From positions 3,971,501 to 4,035,500 of the forward strand of contig NZ_CP027218.1 of NCBI RefSeq assembly GCF_004124275.1: DNA of 64,000 nucleotides, read 5' to 3'. Positions within the stretch are counted from its first letter, which is position 1, and every line of letters begins with the position of its first letter. Position numbers and translations under genes: made by a program. Positions 59,511 through 64,000 of this stretch are shown piece after piece. Under the pieces are notes generated by a model that was not told the DNA's origin, did not search any database, and was given only the letters and a program-made list of their open reading frames with translations. This DNA comes from Pseudomonas sp. DTU12.3 (GTDB taxonomy: Bacteria > Pseudomonadota > Gammaproteobacteria > Pseudomonadales > Pseudomonadaceae).

Positions 59511-59634
59511 CTGTAGGAGCTGCCGCAGGCTGCGATCCGTTGATCTTGCTTTTATTACGCCGGCGCAAGATCAAAAGATCAAAAGATCAAAAGATCAAAA
59601 GATCAAAAGATCGCAGCCTTCGGCAGCTCCTACA
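59511..59634. repeat. REPIN with an expanded octamer run
   Basis: REP arms at 59511-59546 and 59613-59634 with a spacer containing five perfect tandem AAAAGATC octamers (59573-59612). The MATE stop codon lies in the edge of the right arm. Confidence 0.9.
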
Positions 59635-60988
59635 CGAGTCGTTCGATCTTCTGGTGTTGCCAGACCAGTTTGTAATACAGCGTCTGCAAGATCAGCATCC
59701 CCAGATACGCCACCGGAAACGCCATCCACACACCCGGCAACCCGTATCGCGCATCCAGCCAGTAAGCCGCCGGCAACTGCACGCCGACCACGCAGATAAT
59801 CGCGATGGCCACCGGCACCAGCACCGTACCGCTGGCACGCATGATTCCGCCGATGATCGCCTGGAAACCGAACACCAACAGGCTCCACAACATGATGTGC
59901 AGCAGATGCTCGGCCATCAACCGGGTCGAGTCCTCGGTGAGGAACAGCCCGAGCAGCCAATGCGAGAGCAGATAGCCCAGCACGATCAGACCGCCGGTCA
60001 GGCACACGTTGATCAACAGCCCGGTGCGCAGAATCGGCCCCATGCGTTCCAGGCGCCCGGCACCGATGGCTTGCGCGCCAAGGATCGACGCGGTGATCGC
60101 AATCGACAACGCCGGGAACTGCACGTAGTTGACGATCTGTGTCACCGCACCATACGCCGCCGTCGCTTGCGAGCCGTGCTGGTTGACCAGCGCGAGGATC
60201 ACCAGCTCCGACAACGACAGCACAATCATCTGCACCCCGGTCGGCAGGCCGATGCGCAACACTTTGCCGAGAATCGCTCCGTTGAGTCGCAGTGCGGCAA
60301 AGAACTCGCGGTCCGGCGCCAGCGGATGGCCTTTGCGAATCAACCGCCACGCCAACCACGCCATCGCCGCAAGGTTACCGGCCAGGCCGGCATACGCCGC
60401 ACTCTGAATGCCCAGTTGCGGCAGGCCGAACCAGCCGCGAATCAGTGCCGGCGTCAGCGCCAGGCCAACCGAGGTCGACACGAGTAGCGCCAGCAACGGC
60501 GACAGCGTGTCGCTGACCCCGCGCAGCAGTTGCGTGAACAATACGAACACCAGCAACGACGGCAGAATCCACATCATCACATGGGCATACGCCACCGCAT
60601 CGTCGAGCACATCCGCCGGCGTCCCCAGCCCGCTCAACGCTTGGCGCGCAAACACACTGCCGAACACCGCCGCCACCAGACCGATCAACACCCCGAGCAA
60701 CAGCGTCGCCCCGGCAATCGCCTTGACCATATGCGGTTCGCGCGCGCCCCACGCCTGACCGATCAACACGCCCGCGCCGGCACCGAGACCGATCACCAGG
60801 GCAATGAAAAAGAACACGATGGGAAACATCCCGGACACCGCCGCCAGCGCCTGAGTACCGAGCATCTGGCCGATGTAGATGCTGTTGACCGTGCCCGACA
60901 TCGATTGCAGGAAGTTGGACAGCACCATGGGGGCCAGGAACAGCAGGTAGGTGTGCCAGAGGGGTTTGACGGCGGTGGCGGTTTGCAT
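59630..60988 (-). CDS. MATE-family multidrug efflux transporter
   Basis: A 452-residue protein with 12 membrane helices, NorM-like: PMVLSNFLQSMSGTVNSIYIGQMLGTQALAAVSGMFPI, GLGAGAGVLIGQAWGAREP and LPTGVQMIVLSLSELVILALVNQHGSQATAAYGAVTQI. It exports cationic compounds using a proton or sodium gradient. The ATG at 60988 is preferred; ATGs 5 and 24 codons upstream are also possible. The last residues (QHQKIERLV) run up to the REP. Confidence 0.9.
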   Translation of the reverse strand: MQTATAVKPLWHTYLLFLAPMVLSNFLQSMSGTVNSIYIGQMLGTQALAAVSGMFPIVFFFIALVIGLGAGAGVLIGQAWGAREPHMVKAIAGATLLLGVLIGLVAAVFGSVFARQALSGLGTPADVLDDAVAYAHVMMWILPSLLVFVLFTQLLRGVSDTLSPLLALLVSTSVGLALTPALIRGWFGLPQLGIQSAAYAGLAGNLAAMAWLAWRLIRKGHPLAPDREFFAALRLNGAILGKVLRIGLPTGVQMIVLSLSELVILALVNQHGSQATAAYGAVTQIVNYVQFPALSIAITASILGAQAIGAGRLERMGPILRTGLLINVCLTGGLIVLGYLLSHWLLGLFLTEDSTRLMAEHLLHIMLWSLLVFGFQAIIGGIMRASGTVLVPVAIAIICVVGVQLPAAYWLDARYGLPGVWMAFPVAYLGMLILQTLYYKLVWQHQKIERLV

Positions 60989-61187
60989 TGAATGGAGGTC
61001 CATCTCGACGGCGGGAGGGCTATGACAGGATAGCTTCGGCGAGTTGCTCGCGGGGCGCAATTAACATTTCAAATCGGTGTCGGCTGGCTGCTCCATTGCT
61101 TGTTTTTTCGGTAAGGGCCGGTAGGTGCGGAGCGGCAGCTGTGATAAACAACACGCCTTGCATTTTTTACTGATTGAGGCCTGATTA

Positions 61188-61757
61188 ATGCCCCACGTTC
61201 GCCACCTGCTGAGCTGCGCCTTCCTCGCTTTATTGGCCAGCGGCGCGCACGCCGCCACCGCCACAGCGCCCCCGGAATCGTTGCAGCCATTGCTGGAAAC
61301 CCTGAACGAACGCCTGAACATCGGCGACCTCGTTGCGCTGACCAAATGGGACAGCGGCAAACCCATCCAGGACAGCCCGCGCGAGGCGCAAGTCATCGCC
61401 AATGCGCGCACGTTGGCCGCCGAGCGCAAGCTCGATGCGGAGGAAGTCGCGCAGTTGATCGGGGCGCAGATGGAGGCAAATAAACTGGTGCAGTACGGTC
61501 TGCTCGCACAATGGCAGGCGGCCGGTACCGCACCGGAAACGCCGCGCCCGGATCTCGGTCAGCAGATCCGCCCACGCCTCGACGAATTGCAAACCCGGCT
61601 GCTGCAGCAATACGCCGCTTTCCTACCGTATCGCCAAGACCCGAACTGCCCGGCGTGGCTGGCCAGGGCACGCAGCGGTCTGACCAAGGATGCGTTGCAT
61701 GAACTGGCGCTGACGCGTGCCACCGGTGAGTTGTGTATTCGCACGAAGGCCCCGTAA
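61188..61757 (+). CDS. Secreted (periplasmic) chorismate mutase
   Basis: A 189-residue AroQ-gamma-type chorismate mutase with a signal peptide (MPHVRHLLSCAFLALLASGA then HA). Seen: LLETLNERLNIGDLVALTKWDSGKPIQDSPREAQVI and two cysteines (C150 region, C184). The segment VALTKWDSGKP contains active-site residues (K, and R/E in PREAQV). It converts chorismate to prephenate outside the cytoplasm. It stands alone; the biological reason for periplasmic chorismate conversion is not settled. Confidence 0.88.
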   Translation: MPHVRHLLSCAFLALLASGAHAATATAPPESLQPLLETLNERLNIGDLVALTKWDSGKPIQDSPREAQVIANARTLAAERKLDAEEVAQLIGAQMEANKLVQYGLLAQWQAAGTAPETPRPDLGQQIRPRLDELQTRLLQQYAAFLPYRQDPNCPAWLARARSGLTKDALHELALTRATGELCIRTKAP

Positions 61758-61879
61758 ATCGGGGCTGAGGCAACCATCGCTGGCGTCGATAGTCACCATC
61801 ACGTCAATGAAGTTCTCATAAAAAATCCGCGGCGTAAGATCGGCTCCAGACAAACAAACAACTTCTGGAGCACACGATC

Positions 61880-62437
61880 ATGAAACGCCAAACCCTTCTC
61901 AGCATCGCTTTCTCGGTTTTCGCAGTTAACGCTTTTGCCGCTACCCCGGCCCACACCATGATCGCCGAAGGCGGTTCGGACAAGCTGATTGAAAGTCGTG
62001 TCGCTGAAGGTGGTTCTGATCGTCTGCTCGAACGCCGTGTTGCCGAAGGTGGCTCCGACCGTCTGCTCGAACGCCGCGTTGCCGAAGGTGGCTCCGATCG
62101 TCTGCTCGAACGCCGTGTTGCTGAAGGTGGCTCCGATCGTCTGCTCGAACGCCGTGTTGCCGAAGGTGGCTCCGACCGTCTGCTCGAACGCCGTGTTGCC
62201 GAAGGTGGCTCCGACCGTCTGCTCGAACGCCGTGTTGCCGAAGGTGGCTCCGACCGTCTGCTCGAACGCCGTGTTGCTGAAGGTGGCTCCGATCGTCTGC
62301 TCGAACGCCGTGTTGCCGAAGGTGGCTCCGACCGTCTGCTCGAACGCCGTGTTGCCGAAGGTGGCTCCGACCGTCTGCTCGAACGCCGTGTTGCTGAAGG
62401 TGGCTCCGACCGTCTGCTCGAACGCCGTGTTGCCTGA
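61880..62437 (+). CDS. Secreted protein of twelve 13-residue repeats
   Basis: A 185-residue protein with a signal peptide (MKRQTLLSIAFSVFAVNAFA) and the junction ATPAHTMI. Twelve units of the type AEGGSDRLLERRV follow (the first is AEGGSDKLIESRV), then one Ala. The repeats are encoded by 39-bp units starting at 61964, which vary only by synonymous C/T changes apart from the first. The composition is highly charged with alternating acidic and basic residues, probably helical or fibrous. A bidirectional terminator follows. Its function is unknown. Confidence 0.85.
   Translation: MKRQTLLSIAFSVFAVNAFAATPAHTMIAEGGSDKLIESRVAEGGSDRLLERRVAEGGSDRLLERRVAEGGSDRLLERRVAEGGSDRLLERRVAEGGSDRLLERRVAEGGSDRLLERRVAEGGSDRLLERRVAEGGSDRLLERRVAEGGSDRLLERRVAEGGSDRLLERRVAEGGSDRLLERRVA
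61964..62431. repeat. 39-bp coding tandem repeats (12 copies)
   Basis: Each unit of 39 bp encodes AEGGSDRLLERRV. Units 2 to 12 are near identical. All three forward frames and one reverse frame are open across them. Confidence 0.95.
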
Positions 62438-62463
62438 ATCAATCGTTCTACCGCTACACCCAC

Positions 62464-62496
62464 AAAAAAGCCCGGCCTGATCAGCCGGGCTTTTTT
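62464..62496. terminator. Bidirectional rho-independent terminator
   Basis: AAAAAAGCCCGGC and GCCGGGCTTTTTT flank a 7-base loop. It ends both the repeat-protein gene and the convergent lipoprotein gene. Confidence 0.92.
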
Positions 62497-62511
62497 GCGT
62501 TCAACCGTGGC

Positions 62512-62847
62512 TTATTGCACGGTCTTCAGCTTGACCACGTCACCGGAAATCTTGGTGGTGTAGCCGGTCAGGACCCATGCCCAGAACCAGTTTTCCTGGA
62601 CTTGGGTGTTGATCATGGCGTCGCCACCCTTGGCTTTGATCGCGGCAGTCTGGGCGCGGACGAAGCGGTTGTTCTGCTGGATCGGGATCACGCCGAACAG
62701 CAGCAGACCGGTGGCGGTGGCTTCACTGTGACCAACCACGGTGTATTGGCTGCTGTCGTAATGCTGGGTGTTCATCGGGGTGCCGGTGCAACCTGCCAGA
62801 ACCGCACCGAACAGGGCGGCGGCGACTACTTTGCTGAGATACTTCAC
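62512..62847 (-). CDS. Small lipoprotein of unknown function
   Basis: A 111-residue lipoprotein. The GTG at 62847 is the start because TGGAG lies eight bases upstream and it directly begins the signal peptide MKYLSKVVAAALFGAVLAGC (lipobox LAGC, C20). The mature part has GLLLFGVIPIQQNNRFVRAQTAAIKAKGGDAMINTQVQENWFWAWVLTGYTTKISGDVVKL. I recognise a general outer-membrane lipoprotein pattern but no function. Confidence 0.8.
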   Translation of the reverse strand: MKYLSKVVAAALFGAVLAGCTGTPMNTQHYDSSQYTVVGHSEATATGLLLFGVIPIQQNNRFVRAQTAAIKAKGGDAMINTQVQENWFWAWVLTGYTTKISGDVVKLKTVQ

Positions 62848-63018
62848 TGTAAAACTCCATGGAAAACGCCCGGGATCCGTCTCTCGAGCGGCGCACACCT
62901 TACCCAAAATAGTGGCTCATTGGTATCAACCTGGGAAAGTTTCATCTTGCGCTTCGCTGGCAGCCCGTTGGCGATGTCGCATACCATGGCGCCACGCCAA
63001 TCAAGACAGCCATTGCCC

Positions 63019-64000
63019 ATGTTCAAAGCCAGTCTGCGTAGCCATCTCACTCTTTGGTTTGCCGGTTTGTCCCTGCTGACGCTGTTGAGCGTGGGTTTCT
63101 ATGTCGGCCATATCGCCACCGAACAGATGAAGCAGGCCAGCGGCAATGCGTTGCTCAATACCGCGCGCTCGGCAGCGGCGTTGCTCGGCGAACAATTGCG
63201 TGAGCGGCAGTTGGAGGTTTATCTGCTCAGCCGCGCGCCACATCTTGAGCGCGGTGATCTGGATAACCCGGCGATTCTCAAGTCGATGCAATTGCGCACG
63301 CAGGCCCGCGCCGAATATGCGTGGATGGGCGTGACCGATGCCGAAGGCAAGGTGCATCAAGCAGTGAACGCTTTGCTGGTCGGTCAATCGGTGCAGCAGC
63401 GCCCATGGTTCCAGGCCGGACTGCGTGGCGAATACACCGGCGACCCGCACGAAGCCGTGCTGTTGGCCAAACTGCTGCCGGGTTTGCCGAATGGCGAACC
63501 CCTGCGTTTTATCGATTTCGCCGCACCGATTCGTAACGCCGACGGCCAGGTTATTGGCGTACTGGGCGCGCACGCGCACTGGAACTGGGTCACGCACATT
63601 GTCGAATCGGCGACGTTTTCGCATAAGAATTCAGCGCCGGACATCGAAGCGTTGATCATCGATCACGACGGAAAAGTGCTGTACCCCGAGGCCTTGATGG
63701 GCCAGCAATTACCGGTGAGTGATGCAAAGTCGCCGGGCTGGACGGTGGGCAACGGTTATCTGACCAGCATGGTCACCGTGCCGACTCCGTCAAGCACGCA
63801 ATTGTCCTGGTCGATTGCCGTGCGCCAGCCACTGGAAACCGCGCTGCAACCGGCGCGTCTGCTGCTGTATAAGTTGCTGATCGCCGGTGTCTTGGCGGCT
63901 GTGGTGTTCGGCCTCGTTGCCTATTATCTGGCGCTGTACCTGAGCCGGCCCATCGAGCAACTCGCACGCTCGGCCAAGCAGGTGCAGGACAACCAGCCCG
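63019..64000 (+). CDS. Membrane sensor with Cache-type domain (partial, right edge)
   Basis: The open frame starts at the ATG at 63019 and runs off the window, about 327 codons visible. There is a first membrane helix (residues 9-34), then a periplasmic dCache-like domain of about 250 residues (LLGEQLRERQLEVYLLSRAP, RAEYAWMGVTDAEGKVHQAV, RPWFQAGLRGEYTGDPHEA, GVLGAHAHWNWV). A second membrane helix (about residues 283-307) and the beginning of a HAMP region (LSRPIEQLARSAKQVQD) follow. The output domain lies beyond the edge, so it may be a chemoreceptor or a diguanylate cyclase. Confidence 0.8.
   Translation, partial: MFKASLRSHLTLWFAGLSLLTLLSVGFYVGHIATEQMKQASGNALLNTARSAAALLGEQLRERQLEVYLLSRAPHLERGDLDNPAILKSMQLRTQARAEYAWMGVTDAEGKVHQAVNALLVGQSVQQRPWFQAGLRGEYTGDPHEAVLLAKLLPGLPNGEPLRFIDFAAPIRNADGQVIGVLGAHAHWNWVTHIVESATFSHKNSAPDIEALIIDHDGKVLYPEALMGQQLPVSDAKSPGWTVGNGYLTSMVTVPTPSSTQLSWSIAVRQPLETALQPARLLLYKLLIAGVLAAVVFGLVAYYLALYLSRPIEQLARSAKQVQDNQP

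Noticed and set aside
58418..60487. A very long (689-codon) open frame antisense to the acyltransferase and MATE genes
   Set aside because: It has the composition of a high-GC shadow frame (Arg/His/Gln rich), spans a REPIN, and both antisense genes have clear families.
61964..62431. 39-bp repeats as CRISPR or as a non-coding satellite, and the long reverse-strand open frame across them
   Set aside because: There is no spacer between units, the repeats are in frame in a protein with a signal peptide and terminator, and only synonymous changes occur. The reverse frame is open simply because 39 is a multiple of three.

Overview
The window looks like a chromosomal segment of a Pseudomonas species of the fluorescens group. 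The evidence is the gene content (bkdR/bkdA1A2B/lpdV, hcnABC, OprD-family porin, TRAP uronate cluster), the high GC, and the very dense Pseudomonas-type REP/REPIN palindromes: about 25 loci, mostly GTGGGAGCGRGCYTGCTCGCGA-type or GTAGGAGCTGCCGMAGGCTGCGATC-type, nearly always between genes. No rRNA, tRNA, CRISPR array, prophage or plasmid functions were seen. The only mobile element recognised is one IS110-family insertion sequence.

Layout. 1-3.3 kb: the 3' end of copD, then a minus-strand MFS plus HlyD efflux pair. 3.5-12.0 kb: hexuronate catabolism and uptake (OprD-type porin, uronate dehydrogenase, sugar-acid lactonase, TRAP DctPQM). This is split by a nine-unit tandem REP array into which the IS110 element has inserted precisely. 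12.1-15.7 kb: a sulfide/persulfide module (TauE/SafE exporter, SQR-like flavoprotein, BigR-type ArsR sensor, persulfide-dioxygenase-like MBL protein). 15.8-22.6 kb: branched-chain keto-acid dehydrogenase operon with its Lrp-type activator, then ilvE. 22.8-25.0 kb: a radical-SAM and partner DNA-repair-type pair behind a good LexA box. 25.1-28.3 kb: ArsR-like regulator with a divergent P450, and a CDF metal exporter with an RcnR/DmeR-type sensor. 28.4-30.7 kb: small accessory genes, including a DUF6124-type gene with a structured leader, a frameshifted pseudogene and its intact paralogue. 30.7-38.0 kb: FKBP, diguanylate cyclase, RcnB-like protein, MHS-type symporter plus orphan binding protein, LysR, Kef-type antiporter. 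38.2-41.4 kb: hcnCBA with an ANR box and an Rsm site. 41.5-48.3 kb: small membrane and secreted proteins, a two-component system, and an AKR-SDR-SRPBCC operon. 48.4-57 kb: LysR, ICMT-like, HAD, receiver protein, rRNA-type methyltransferase, LuxR, polyamine-binding protein, DmpA-type peptidase, GNAT. 57-64 kb: YXWGXW proteins, YceI, acyltransferase, MATE, secreted chorismate mutase, a protein of twelve 13-residue repeats, a lipoprotein, and a truncated Cache-type sensor.

The strongest new signal is in the left end of the IS110 element (5631-5795). It folds into a two-loop RNA whose internal-loop bases match both halves of the REP site where the element sits and both ends of the element itself, so it is a readable candidate bridge RNA aimed at a REP. 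Other signals worth a look are the SOS-box radical SAM pair, the leader with alternative pairings upstream of the DUF6124-type gene, several genes whose 3' ends are written by REP DNA (one LuxR gene has no stop before running antisense into its neighbour), and a secreted protein of near-perfect 39-bp repeats.
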